Positions 1 through 8,782 of a stretch of DNA of 26,283 nt are shown piece after piece (position 1 is the first letter of the stretch; every line of letters begins with the position of its first letter). The stretch is from Flavobacteriales bacterium UBA7325. Lineage in GTDB: Bacteria > Bacteroidota > Bacteroidia > Flavobacteriales_D > Crocinitomicaceae. Where the stretch lies: contig DKPV01000087.1 of NCBI GenBank assembly GCA_002471375.1, positions 1 to 26,283 on the forward strand. The letters run 5' to 3'. The translations under genes and the position numbers were made by a program. The notes under the pieces are model-generated. The model saw nothing but the letters and a program-made list of their open reading frames with translations, had not been told where the DNA came from and made no database searches.

Positions 1-3
1 AAA

Positions 4-657
4 ATGAAAAAAATCGCATTTCTCAATCTATTCTTAATTCTATCAATCGTTCTTGCTTCGTGCTCAACATCTAATAATGTTGTAAACAACAGAACTATTT
101 CAAAACGTAAATACAACAAAGGATTTCATTTCAATAAAAAATCAAGTCTTAAGTCATCCAAGGATGAACTTGCAAGCGATGATTTTAAAGCCGAACCATC
201 TAATACTCCTCGAGTAGAACGTGAGAACGCTATTGTTACGAGAACAACTCGATCAACATCGTCTGATGTGTACTCAAATGATGTGGAAAATAACGATATT
301 ATTGAAGGTGCTGAACTACAGGATGATCTCTCTCAGGACGATGTTACCTCTCATTCAAGTAATAGAAGATCAGAGGATGTTGAGCCTCAAGATGCAGCGA
401 AAACTTCGACTAGTACATCTGCTAGCACGAGGGATTCAAAATCTACAACACAGGAAAAAGAAAATAATCAGAGCTCAGGATGGAGCGATGCGATGTTTGT
501 TTTAGCTGTGATATTTGCAATTTTGCTTCCGCCTCTTGGCGTAGCCATTTATACAAATATTGATTGGACAAAGGTTCTAATCGCACTTCTCTTGATGATC
601 ATACTTTTCCTACCAGGAATGATTTATGCACTACTAGTAGTGTTTGACGTCATTTAG
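4..657 (+). CDS. Lipoprotein with C-terminal YqaE/Pmp3-like membrane domain
   Basis: This 217-residue protein begins with a lipoprotein signal peptide: charged Met-Lys-Lys, a hydrophobic run, then the lipobox Leu-Ala-Ser-Cys with Cys20 as the lipidated residue. Residues 34-42 (KRKYNKGFH) resemble a short motif I recall near the N-terminus of many Bacteroidota lipoproteins. Residues about 45-158 are polar, Ser/Thr/Asp-rich and probably disordered. Residues 160-217 form two hydrophobic helices with LPPLG at 175-179 and LPG at 203-205, the hallmark pattern of the YqaE/Pmp3 (UPF0057) small membrane protein family, otherwise about 50-60 residues long. In yeast and plants Pmp3 proteins affect membrane potential and salt tolerance; the bacterial role is unclear. 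Function here is unknown. The gene lies at the window edge, so its promoter is not visible. A terminator follows the stop. Confidence 0.8.
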   Translation: MKKIAFLNLFLILSIVLASCSTSNNVVNNRTISKRKYNKGFHFNKKSSLKSSKDELASDDFKAEPSNTPRVERENAIVTRTTRSTSSDVYSNDVENNDIIEGAELQDDLSQDDVTSHSSNRRSEDVEPQDAAKTSTSTSASTRDSKSTTQEKENNQSSGWSDAMFVLAVIFAILLPPLGVAIYTNIDWTKVLIALLLMIILFLPGMIYALLVVFDVI

Positions 658-680
658 CTTTACAGCAACGATAATAATTA

Positions 681-711
681 AATCCTCAATATTTCTATTG
701 AGGATTTTTTT
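681..711 (+). terminator. Intrinsic terminator after the YqaE-like lipoprotein gene
   Basis: A perfect 10-bp stem (AATCCTCAAT at 681-690 with ATTGAGGATT at 697-706) closes a 6-base loop and runs into a T tract. It starts 24 bases after the stop codon at 657 and separates this gene from carB. Confidence 0.85.
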
Positions 712-852
712 GTGCTCAAAAGTTATGAAATCTAACGTTTTTCGGCGATTTGATTGGTTTGAAAACGGATATAAAAAGGAGTTTATCCACTTATTCACGA
801 TCATTGTTCAAAACATCTTAAAAAACGTTTTAGCAGGATGCACTTTTTTGTC

Positions 853-860
853 TAAATTTG
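853..860 (+). promoter_or_regulatory. Possible -7 promoter element for carB
   Basis: TAAATTTG matches the Bacteroidota -7 consensus TAnnTTTG exactly, 53 bases before the carB start. No clear TTG -33 element sits at the expected distance, so this is only a candidate. Confidence 0.35.
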
Positions 861-913
861 CCTTCGATTTGTCATCGCCGTTGATGAAAATTGAACCTTG
901 AAAAGAGCAGAAA

Positions 914-3730
914 ATGCCAAAAGACAACTCTATTAAGTCCATACTGATTATCGGTAGCGGACCAATTGTTATCGGTCAAGCATGCGAGTTTGATTATTCC
1001 GGATCACAAGCATCAAGATCACTTCGAGAAGAAGGAATCGAAGTAACCCTTATTAATTCTAATCCAGCAACCATTATGACCGACAAGGTTGTAGCGGATA
1101 ATGTCTATTTAAAGCCATTAGAGCCGGAGAGTATTATAGAGATTCTTGAAACCCACAAGATCGATGCTGTACTGCCTACAATGGGCGGTCAGACAGGCTT
1201 GAACCTTGCGATCAAGTGTGATGAAATCGGTATTTGGGAAGAGTTCGGTGTAAAGATCATCGGTGTTGACATCAATGCCATCGAAATCACTGAGAATAGA
1301 GAGCAGTTTAAAAACTTGATGGGAGAGATAGGAATTCCTATGGCACCCCAAAGAGCTGCTAAATCTTTTCTAGAAGGTAAAGAAATTGCTCAGGAATTCG
1401 GTTTCCCTCTGTGTGTACGTGCGTCGTTCACTCTAGGTGGAGCAGGAGCTGCCATCGTGCATGATCCAGAAGAGTTTGACAATCATTTAGAAAATGGACT
1501 TAAAAAATCACCGATTCATGAGGTGATGATTGATAAGGCATTACTAGGTTGGAAAGAGTATGAGTTAGAATTGCTACGTGACTCCAATGATAACGTTGTG
1601 ATTGTATGTTCAATTGAGAACTTTGATCCGATGGGTGTGCATACAGGAGATTCAATTACGGTTGCTCCAGCGATGACGTTGTCTGATAGAACTTTCCAAG
1701 AAATGCGTAATATGGCCATCAAAATGATGCGCTCTATTGGTAACTTTGCAGGAGGATGTAATGTTCAGTTCGCTGTCTCTCCGGATGAGAAAGAAGATAT
1801 AATTGCCATTGAGATTAATCCGCGTGTATCAAGATCCTCAGCATTGGCATCTAAAGCGACTGGATATCCTATCGCAAAAATCGCAGCGAAATTAGCTATT
1901 GGTTATCACCTCGATGAGTTAAATAATCAGATTACAAAAACTACTTCAGCACTTTTCGAGCCAACACTTGATTATGTGATAGTGAAGATTCCTCGATGGA
2001 ACTTTAACAAGTTCCCAGGGACAAATCGCGAACTTGGTCTTCAAATGAAGTCAGTTGGTGAGGTGATGGGGATTGGAAGGTCTTTCCAAGAGGCACTTCA
2101 AAAAGCATGTCAATCGCTTGAAATTAACCGTAACGGTTTAGGAGCTGATGGACGTGAATTGACAAATCAAGATGAATTACTCCATAGCTTAGAACATCCA
2201 AGTTGGAATAGATTGTTTCATATCTATGATGCAATGAAACTTGGTATCCCTTTCAAAACGATTAAAGAGAAGACAAAAATCGATAGCTGGTTCTTGAAGC
2301 AGATCGAGGATATGATCGGACTTGAGAAAAGGATTGAGAAATTCAGATTAGACGAGATCCCTAAGGAATTGATGTTCGAGGCGAAGCAAAAAGGATATGC
2401 TGATCGCCAAGTTGCTCATCTTTTGAGATGCTTGGAGTCGGAAGTTTATTCTAAACGTGAAGAATTCGGGATTAACCGTGTTTACAAGCTTGTAGATACT
2501 TGTGCTGCAGAGTTCGAAGCACAGACTCCATACTATTATTCAACATTTGAATATGAGAATGAGAGTGTAGTTTCTGACAAAAAGAAGGTAATTGTATTGG
2601 GTTCAGGACCAAACAGAATTGGTCAGGGAATTGAATTTGATTATAGCTGTGTACACGGAGTTCTTGCTGCAAAAGAATGCGGGTATGAAACGATCATGAT
2701 TAACTGTAATCCTGAAACTGTTTCAACAGATTTCGATACTGCAGACAAATTATACTTTGAGCCTGTTTTTTGGGAGCACATTTATGATATTATTAAGCAT
2801 GAGAAACCTGAAGGTGTAATTGTACAATTGGGAGGGCAAACCGCTCTTAAATTGGCGGAGAAACTGGAACGTTACGGAATAAAAATCTTTGGAACTAGCT
2901 ATGATGCTTTGGATTTAGCCGAAGATCGTGGGCGATTCTCTAAGGTTTTAGAAGATAATAATATTCCATTCCCTAAGTATGGTGTGGTTGAAAGCGCAGA
3001 GCAAGCATTGGAATTGTCTGATGATCTTGGTTTCCCATTATTGGTTCGTCCATCATATGTATTGGGTGGGCAAAAAATGAAGATTGTAATCAACCGCGAT
3101 GAATTAGAACATCATGTTGTAGATATTTTGAATGAAATGCCTGGGAATCAGATTCTCTTGGATCACTTCTTAGGTGGGGCGATTGAAGCAGAAGCAGATG
3201 CCATTTGCGACGGAGAAGAGGTTTATATAATTGGTGTAATGCAGCATATTGAGCCAGCGGGTATTCACTCTGGTGATTCATACGCGTTGTTGCCTCCTTA
3301 TAATTTGGGAGATTTTGTAATGCAACAGATTGATGACATTACGCGAAAAATTGCGGTAGAACTTAAGACTGTTGGATTGATGAATATTCAATTCGCAATT
3401 AAGGATGATATCGTGTACGTAATTGAGGCAAATCCTAGAGCTTCTAGAACTGTTCCGTTTATCGCTAAAGCATACGATGAACCATATGTGAACTATGCTG
3501 CTAAGGTTATGTTGGGTGATAAGAAGATTAAAGATTTTAATTTCGAACCTAAGAAAAGAGGTTACGCAATTAAGATTCCTGTATTCTCTTATGAGAAGTT
3601 TCCTGATGTGAAGAAGGAACTGGGACCTGAGATGAAATCTACTGGTGAAGCAATTCGATTTATTAAGGATTTACGTGATCCTTTCTTCCGCAAGATATAC
3701 TCAGAACGTAATATGCACCTGTCTAAATAA
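914..3730 (+). CDS. carB: Carbamoyl-phosphate synthase large chain, lacking the C-terminal allosteric domain
   Basis: CarB makes carbamoyl phosphate from bicarbonate, ammonia supplied by the CarA glutaminase, and two ATP, feeding pyrimidine and arginine synthesis. Two homologous ATP-grasp halves are visible. The first starts at residue 6 and contains EINPRVSR from residue 300; the second starts near residue 558 with VIVLGSGPNRIGQG and contains EANPRASR from residue 838. Each half carries a GGQT motif (PTMGGQTGLNLA, VQLGGQTALKLA). The protein is 938 residues against about 1073 in E. coli. It ends where the MGS-like allosteric domain, which binds UMP, IMP and ornithine in E. coli, would begin. 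I recall similarly short CarB (about 950 residues) from Flavobacterium, so this is probably a lineage trait rather than damage. The next gene starts in the TAATG overlap. carA is not in the window. Confidence 0.97.
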   Translation: MPKDNSIKSILIIGSGPIVIGQACEFDYSGSQASRSLREEGIEVTLINSNPATIMTDKVVADNVYLKPLEPESIIEILETHKIDAVLPTMGGQTGLNLAIKCDEIGIWEEFGVKIIGVDINAIEITENREQFKNLMGEIGIPMAPQRAAKSFLEGKEIAQEFGFPLCVRASFTLGGAGAAIVHDPEEFDNHLENGLKKSPIHEVMIDKALLGWKEYELELLRDSNDNVVIVCSIENFDPMGVHTGDSITVAPAMTLSDRTFQEMRNMAIKMMRSIGNFAGGCNVQFAVSPDEKEDIIAIEINPRVSRSSALASKATGYPIAKIAAKLAIGYHLDELNNQITKTTSALFEPTLDYVIVKIPRWNFNKFPGTNRELGLQMKSVGEVMGIGRSFQEALQKACQSLEINRNGLGADGRELTNQDELLHSLEHPSWNRLFHIYDAMKLGIPFKTIKEKTKIDSWFLKQIEDMIGLEKRIEKFRLDEIPKELMFEAKQKGYADRQVAHLLRCLESEVYSKREEFGINRVYKLVDTCAAEFEAQTPYYYSTFEYENESVVSDKKKVIVLGSGPNRIGQGIEFDYSCVHGVLAAKECGYETIMINCNPETVSTDFDTADKLYFEPVFWEHIYDIIKHEKPEGVIVQLGGQTALKLAEKLERYGIKIFGTSYDALDLAEDRGRFSKVLEDNNIPFPKYGVVESAEQALELSDDLGFPLLVRPSYVLGGQKMKIVINRDELEHHVVDILNEMPGNQILLDHFLGGAIEAEADAICDGEEVYIIGVMQHIEPAGIHSGDSYALLPPYNLGDFVMQQIDDITRKIAVELKTVGLMNIQFAIKDDIVYVIEANPRASRTVPFIAKAYDEPYVNYAAKVMLGDKKIKDFNFEPKKRGYAIKIPVFSYEKFPDVKKELGPEMKSTGEAIRFIKDLRDPFFRKIYSERNMHLSK

Positions 3731-3990
3731 TGGTATATGAAGCGAGCATAGTTGGAGCTTTCCGTATGATCGCCATATTTATCGGCGTTTTTGTACTTGT
3801 TCGTTTTCTTGGTCAACTGATGAATGCCAAACGTAACAGGGCTGATCAAGAGGAGGATCGTATTAATCGGCAAAACCTGAAGAATGCTCGCGAGCATACT
3901 AAAAAGAACCTCGGTAAAACAAGGGTGCTTCGTAAAAAGGATCGTGCGAGCGATATAGAGGACATTGATTTTGAAGAGGTCGAAGATTGA
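3730..3990 (+). CDS. Small DUF4834-like membrane protein
   Basis: An 86-residue protein whose ATG overlaps the carB stop by one base (TAATG), implying translational coupling. One membrane helix spans about residues 9-28. The rest is a highly charged, basic, probably cytoplasmic tail (residues 33-75) that ends in an acidic stretch, DIEDIDFEEVED. This layout, an N-terminal helix, a charged linker and a terminal acidic D/E-x-DFEE-type tail, fits the DUF4834 family of Bacteroidota as I remember it. The assignment rests on architecture rather than strong sequence identity. Function is unknown. Coupling to carB need not mean a role in carbamoyl phosphate synthesis. Confidence 0.7.
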   Translation: MVYEASIVGAFRMIAIFIGVFVLVRFLGQLMNAKRNRADQEEDRINRQNLKNAREHTKKNLGKTRVLRKKDRASDIEDIDFEEVED

Positions 3991-4172
3991 AAACTGTTCT
4001 TTTCAACAAGGGTTGGTTGTATAAAAAAAGCTAATGTTTTTAGGTCAAGATAGTTATTGACTACATTTATAGTTAATCTCGTTTCTTAAAAGACATTGAA
4101 GAGCTCAAGACAAATATTTTTTAGCCACCCATCTGATGGCGTATTGAAAGAGGAAATAAACTTTTCTTCATT

Positions 4173-5675
4173 ATGGGTATAGTTCAAAAAGATGCACTTA
4201 GAACGGCAGTAGTCTCCTATGCAGGTGTTGCTATTGGTTTTGCCAACAAAGTGTTCCTTTTTTTAGCAATTCTATCTGAAACGGAAATTGGCCTTCTGAA
4301 TTTGTTCCTTTCTGCAGCTTCAATGGTTGCTCTTCTAGCCAATTTTGGATCACTTCACATGATATTAAAGTTCTTCCCAATTCTGAAGAATAAGGAGACT
4401 AATAATGAAGGGTTTCTGAAGTTTACTTTGCTTGTTTCGATTGCAGGAGCCTGTTTCTTAGGACTCTTAATTTTCATATATAGGGTTGATATACTCGAAT
4501 ACTATTCAACCAAATCCAAACTGTTCGCTGACAATTTTATATGGGTTCTTCCTATTGCTATCGGGATTCTCTTTTTTAGGTTGTTCGATGGCTACCTTAG
4601 AGCTTATCAAAAGAACATAGTACCAGTTCTAGTAAATGAGGTAATTTTTCGACTGGTATTTACAGCGCTCCTCCTGTTACATGCTTATGATGTAATTAAC
4701 TTTTATTGGTTGATGGTGCTGTCCTCATTGGCGCATATGGGACCGATGGTGGTCATGGTGATCTACTTGTCTTACCTTGGGCATTGGAAGGTATTCACGG
4801 CGCGCATTACAATTCGACCGAGATTAAAGAAAATAATGCTTAAGTATGCAGGGATTACTTATTTAAATAATCTCGGAACCTCTATCGTATGGACACTTGA
4901 TGTTCTCATGATTGCAGGAATGCTCGGGCTCGCAGAGACAGGGGTTTATACAATTCTCTTGTATTTTATGCGTGTATTTGCCATACCATTTAATTCGATT
5001 ATGCGGGTTAGTGTCCCGCTGGTATCTGTTCATTGGAAGGATCGAGACATGAAGTCGATGAACATTCTTTACGATAAAGTTTCCTCTGTTTCCTTAGTGA
5101 TCGGATTGTTCTTCTTCTTAGGCATATGGTCAAATCGCACGGAGTTATTTAGTCTGCTTGGTGAAGAATTTCAAATTGGAATTTATGCTTTTCTTTTTCT
5201 CATGATTGGAAACCTTATTGATATGTATACTGGGATAAATGGTATCATATTGATTTTCTCAAAAAAATTCAGGTATGATGTTTTCTTTACAGGAAGTCTC
5301 ATTGCAGTTGTGTTTCTGCTAAACCTATGGTTTATTCCAATCTGGGGAATAACAGGAGCTGCTATGTCCTCTGCAATAGCCTTTTTGTTACTGAATATGG
5401 CTCGCTTACTGTTTGTACTTAAAGCGTTTAAAATTCATCCTTTTAAGAAGAGTCAATTTGTTGTTCTTGCACTTTTTGGGGTTGTGCTATGCTTGATGGA
5501 GTTTGTTCCGATGGATTTTGGGAATATTTTTGTCAATATGATTTTGAAGTCAATCCTGATTACGTTACTATTCCCGGTTGTTATTTATTTTACGAAATTG
5601 GAACCTGAGATAAACTCCTATGTGGATAAGGTGATGGGCGTAATTAAAAAGAAGCTCGGTATGGACCCTGCGTAG
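4173..5675 (+). CDS. Oligosaccharide flippase / polysaccharide biosynthesis membrane protein
   Basis: A 500-residue, very hydrophobic protein with roughly 12-14 predicted membrane helices and the repeat-like layout of the MOP superfamily (Wzx/MurJ/MATE-like exporters). The N-terminus (MGIVQKDALRTAVVSYAG) resembles the start of Bacteroidota 'oligosaccharide flippase' proteins, and charged loops occur around residues 205-220 and 290-300. Members move undecaprenyl-linked sugars across the inner membrane for O-antigen, capsule or exopolysaccharide. No glycosyltransferases lie nearby, so the substrate cannot be inferred; a MurJ-like lipid II role is possible but less likely. The gene stands alone on the plus strand, 182 bases after the DUF4834-like gene, and converges with the DUF2490 gene 28 bases downstream. 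Confidence 0.85.
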   Translation: MGIVQKDALRTAVVSYAGVAIGFANKVFLFLAILSETEIGLLNLFLSAASMVALLANFGSLHMILKFFPILKNKETNNEGFLKFTLLVSIAGACFLGLLIFIYRVDILEYYSTKSKLFADNFIWVLPIAIGILFFRLFDGYLRAYQKNIVPVLVNEVIFRLVFTALLLLHAYDVINFYWLMVLSSLAHMGPMVVMVIYLSYLGHWKVFTARITIRPRLKKIMLKYAGITYLNNLGTSIVWTLDVLMIAGMLGLAETGVYTILLYFMRVFAIPFNSIMRVSVPLVSVHWKDRDMKSMNILYDKVSSVSLVIGLFFFLGIWSNRTELFSLLGEEFQIGIYAFLFLMIGNLIDMYTGINGIILIFSKKFRYDVFFTGSLIAVVFLLNLWFIPIWGITGAAMSSAIAFLLLNMARLLFVLKAFKIHPFKKSQFVVLALFGVVLCLMEFVPMDFGNIFVNMILKSILITLLFPVVIYFTKLEPEINSYVDKVMGVIKKKLGMDPA

Positions 5676-5703
5676 TATAGAGAAGCTAACGGCAATACTC
5701 AGG

Positions 5704-6396
5704 TTAGAATTTCTGATGAACGCTAAATTGAAGTTGATTCTTTTTCCAACCATTTGTGGTCTGATTCATTAAACCACATTGAATTTTCAATTTATCAGTA
5801 ATCAAGTATCCTAAGGCCGCATAGAATCTATTTCTATCGAAAATCTCAACTGTATTTCCATCCCCAATGTTGCGCTGTCCATTGATGAAAATTTCATTGT
5901 AAAGGGATAGATATAGTGTGTTTTTTTTAAGCTCTTTTGCAGTTAATCCAACAGTTAAAAATAGATTGTATCTGTATCTTGTTCGAAGATCTTGCTCTTC
6001 TACAAAGCGTTGTTCGTATCGTATACGATGATTCATATGGAATCGACTTCCAATTTTAATTGGAAAAAGCGCTTCTTGATAAATTCGACTTTCTCGGGTT
6101 GTGTTATTATCCTCTCCGAAAGCACCTGTTGTTACGTCTCCATAACCCAAAGTAAACTTGATATTGGCGTCTTTTGGTTTATAAGTTAAACCTCCTCGAA
6201 TGAGAAGTTGCTCTAAATCTCCAGCTAAATTCCAGTTTCGTAGCTGAACGTCTCCTTGAAATCCCCATTCTGTATCTTTAAACGCAGTCGCAAAGAAGTA
6301 CATGTACCACGCACCAAGTTTGTCTTGATTGATTTGAGCATTCGCATTTAAAGAGGAGGCCGAAAGAATTAGAAGAATGAATATTCTACGAAACAT
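5704..6396 (-). CDS. DUF2490 family outer-membrane beta-barrel protein
   Basis: A 230-residue protein with a signal peptide likely cleaved after Ala20 (NANA-Q). The mature part is rich in alternating polar/aromatic strands typical of a small beta-barrel and ends in Phe (SVHQKF). Sequence features such as LGAWYMYF near the mature N-terminus, RIRYEQRF in the middle and the terminal strand fit DUF2490, a Bacteroidota family predicted to sit in the outer membrane. No enzymatic motif is visible. It is the last gene of a probable three-gene minus-strand unit, starting 20 bases after the DUF1573 gene. The specific function is unknown. Confidence 0.85.
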   Translation of the reverse strand: MFRRIFILLILSASSLNANAQINQDKLGAWYMYFFATAFKDTEWGFQGDVQLRNWNLAGDLEQLLIRGGLTYKPKDANIKFTLGYGDVTTGAFGEDNNTTRESRIYQEALFPIKIGSRFHMNHRIRYEQRFVEEQDLRTRYRYNLFLTVGLTAKELKKNTLYLSLYNEIFINGQRNIGDGNTVEIFDRNRFYAALGYLITDKLKIQCGLMNQTTNGWKKNQLQFSVHQKF

Positions 6397-6416
6397 ATTG
6401 TCTGAATAAAATGGGA

Positions 6417-6932
6417 TTATATTACAAAAGCTCGTATCTCAATCTTATGAACTTTCTGCGGAGTATTTGCGGTCACCGTAACGGTCTTGCGAATCTCGTT
6501 TTTCTGTCCTTCTTTAGGTTTAAATGTCACTTTAATAACATCAGTTTTACCAGGAGGTATCGGTTTTTCAGGTTTTTGAGGTGTCGTACACCCGCAACTT
6601 GCAGCAACATCTTCAATAATCAACGGCATTGATCCTGTGTTCGTGATAACGAATTCTGTAGTGTTTTCGCTATCAGACTCAACATTTCCAAAATCGTGCA
6701 AAATCTCATCAAACTCCAAAGAGGCGAGAGTCGCTTCATACTTAGCTAATCTTTTCGCTTCTTCTGCTTCGAAATCTTTTAATTCTTTCGCTAGTTCAGC
6801 ATCCGATTTATTGCTTGATGATACCGTAGAAACAACGTCACCGTCAACTGCTTTGATTCCATCATTGGAAGATGAATCACAAGAGCTTGACAGAAGGGCC
6901 AAAACAGAAAGAGGTAGGATAATTTTTTTCAT
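6417..6932 (-). CDS. DUF1573 domain lipoprotein
   Basis: A 171-residue lipoprotein with lipobox Ser-Ser-Ser-Cys and lipidated Cys18. Residues about 43-74 form an acidic, helix-prone linker. Residues 75-171 are the DUF1573 domain, an immunoglobulin-like fold of the ASH/MSP type. It shows the typical signature: HDFGNVE, an FVITNTGSMPL strand, the SCGCTTP motif and an IPPGKTDVIKVTF strand. This family is very common in Bacteroidota; its role is unproven, but a structural or scaffold function in the envelope is usually assumed. It lies between the S41 protease gene (44-base gap) and the DUF2490 gene. Confidence 0.93.
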   Translation of the reverse strand: MKKIILPLSVLALLSSSCDSSSNDGIKAVDGDVVSTVSSSNKSDAELAKELKDFEAEEAKRLAKYEATLASLEFDEILHDFGNVESDSENTTEFVITNTGSMPLIIEDVAASCGCTTPQKPEKPIPPGKTDVIKVTFKPKEGQKNEIRKTVTVTANTPQKVHKIEIRAFVI

Positions 6933-6954
6933 TACACGTATTAATTTAGAAAGT

Positions 6955-6962
6955 CAAAAATA
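6955..6962 (-). promoter_or_regulatory. Possible -7 promoter element for the DUF1573 gene
   Basis: On the minus strand the bases read TATTTTTG, matching TAnnTTTG, 22 bases before the DUF1573 start. No TTG -33 element is evident. In such A/T-rich DNA this may be chance. Confidence 0.25.
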
Positions 6963-6976
6963 AGAAAATCTCCTAA

Positions 6977-8575
6977 TTAGTTTTGTTCTTTTAGTGCTGC
7001 ATTGTAATTCTCTGATTCGATCAATTCAATGGCCTTTTGAAGGATTTCATTCGAATCATTGTACACCTGATAGAATTCACTGTACCCCCATAGATCTTGG
7101 GCAAACATTGATTTTAGTCTTAACTTTATCAAATTCAGGCTAGTTACATAGTCCTCTTCACTGAATTCCAACTCTTCGTCCTCCTGAGAGGAATATTTTA
7201 GAAATTTTTTTAGAATCTTATCAGTGATTTCGAATTCAGAATTAAATGTATCGAAAGTAGGATAGTTATTTAATAGATTATCACGATTGTCATCCACGTA
7301 AGTCAATGAAAAAGAATTGAAAATTCCAGCTCGATTAAGATCGGAATAGTAATCGCTAGTTTCCGATGTGTCTAAAGAAACAAAGTAGTCTGGCATTATT
7401 CCTCCGCCACCATAAACAGTTCTTTTTTCTAATAAAGTTTCAAATTTCAATGAATCGGGAAGTTGTATTGAATCTAGGTTAATGAACTCTCCGTTTTCGT
7501 ATCTGTTCACAAGATCGTTTCGGTAATCCTCCAAATCGTCATATGGTTTCTGAATAAACCTTCCACTAGGGGTAAAATAACGTGCAATTGTAAGTCGGAT
7601 TTGAGAACCATCCGTGAGGTCGATTGGTCGTTGAACTAATCCTTTGCCGTAAGTACGTCTCCCGACGATTAATCCTCGGTCCCAATCTTGGATGGCTCCA
7701 GATAAAATTTCACTTGCAGATGCCGAATATTCATTTGTTAGCATAACTAACCTTCCGTCTTCCCAAAGTCCTTTCTTCCCAGCTCGGAGGTCAAGTCTAG
7801 GCTGAGAGCGGCCCTCAGAGTATACGATCAATTTATCCTCAGAAAGGAATTCATCAGCTAAGTACTTAGCTGCATAGAGCAATCCTCCGCCATTGCCTTG
7901 AAGATCAAAAATCAAGTTCTCCATCCCTTGAGCTTGCAGATCGCGCAATGCATCCTGTACTTCTTTCTTAGATGATCGTGAGAAGCTGTTTAATTTAATG
8001 TAACCAGTGGTCGTTGTGACTAAGTAAGCAGCATCAACAGAATTAACTGGAATTAAATCTCTTGTGATGACAAAATCAATGGGTCGTTTAGTTCGCTTGC
8101 GTTTCACTTCGACCATAACTTTTGTTCCACGATCACCAAGTAATCGTTCCTTAACACCGCTATTTTTTAACCCGATTCCAGCCACATTTTCTTCTCCAAT
8201 ACTTAAGATTTTATCTCCAGCCTGAAGCCCCAGTTTTTCCGATGGTCCTCCTGGAATTGTGGCAACAACCATGAGCGTATCTCGCAGTATTTGAAAGCGG
8301 ATTCCGATTCCAACAAAATTCCCATTTATTTGTTGATTCGCATCTGCTACGTCTTCAGCTGAAATGAAAGTAGAGTGGGGATCCAGTTTCTCAAGCATTG
8401 CAACGATTGCTGCATCGGTTAATTCTTTAGCTTCCACATCGTCGACATATAGCTGATTGACATAGGTTAAGACTTCATCAAACTTCTGAGTCGTTGCAAT
8501 TTTTGCAGAATCAATTTGGGCAATAGAAAGGGTACTAAATCCTATAAAGGAGAGAATGGAAAGTAATTTTATCAT
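6977..8575 (-). CDS. S41 family C-terminal processing peptidase
   Basis: A periplasmic serine protease of the CtpA/Prc type, which trims or degrades envelope proteins from exposed C-termini. A signal peptide covers residues 1-19. A helical N-terminal segment is followed by a PDZ domain at about 85-165, containing the VGIGIRF and LQAGDKILSIG motifs. The S41 catalytic domain follows. The Ser/Lys dyad is intact: Ser286 within SASASE and Lys311 within TYGKG, 25 residues apart as in Prc and CtpA. An acidic C-terminal region (about 410-532) follows. The length, 532 residues, is normal for Bacteroidota members. It is the first gene of a probable minus-strand unit with the DUF1573 and DUF2490 genes and is divergent from the NlpC/P60 gene. 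In other bacteria CtpA-type proteases control peptidoglycan hydrolases; a link to the neighbouring hydrolase here is only inference. Confidence 0.95.
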   Translation of the reverse strand: MIKLLSILSFIGFSTLSIAQIDSAKIATTQKFDEVLTYVNQLYVDDVEAKELTDAAIVAMLEKLDPHSTFISAEDVADANQQINGNFVGIGIRFQILRDTLMVVATIPGGPSEKLGLQAGDKILSIGEENVAGIGLKNSGVKERLLGDRGTKVMVEVKRKRTKRPIDFVITRDLIPVNSVDAAYLVTTTTGYIKLNSFSRSSKKEVQDALRDLQAQGMENLIFDLQGNGGGLLYAAKYLADEFLSEDKLIVYSEGRSQPRLDLRAGKKGLWEDGRLVMLTNEYSASASEILSGAIQDWDRGLIVGRRTYGKGLVQRPIDLTDGSQIRLTIARYFTPSGRFIQKPYDDLEDYRNDLVNRYENGEFINLDSIQLPDSLKFETLLEKRTVYGGGGIMPDYFVSLDTSETSDYYSDLNRAGIFNSFSLTYVDDNRDNLLNNYPTFDTFNSEFEITDKILKKFLKYSSQEDEELEFSEEDYVTSLNLIKLRLKSMFAQDLWGYSEFYQVYNDSNEILQKAIELIESENYNAALKEQN

Positions 8576-8782
8576 AATCGAGATTTACTGAGTGTAGCGA
8601 GATTAAAAATCGTGCTATTTACTAAAGAACGCGATTAATCATGAAAGTATCATAATAATCCCTTAAAATATTGTTAATAAAACTTCAAAATGGTCTATAA
8701 ACATTGATTTGTGGAAGGATTCTCCAACCGGAGTTAAATCATCGGCATATTTTTTGTTTCTTGCTTCTGACAATCCACATCT

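Noticed and set aside
644..901. 85-codon plus-strand frame after the YqaE-like lipoprotein gene
   Set aside because: It starts inside the previous gene, runs through the terminator hairpin at 681-711 and has low-complexity content without domain pattern.
3987..4006. TTGAAAA/TTTTCAA hairpin at the DUF4834-like gene stop
   Set aside because: The stem is only seven A/T-rich pairs, overlaps the stop codon and has no T tract, so it is too weak to call a terminator.
8754..8762. TATTTTTTG-like box before the NlpC/P60 gene
   Set aside because: Its spacing is one base too long for TAnnTTTG and no -33 element accompanies it.
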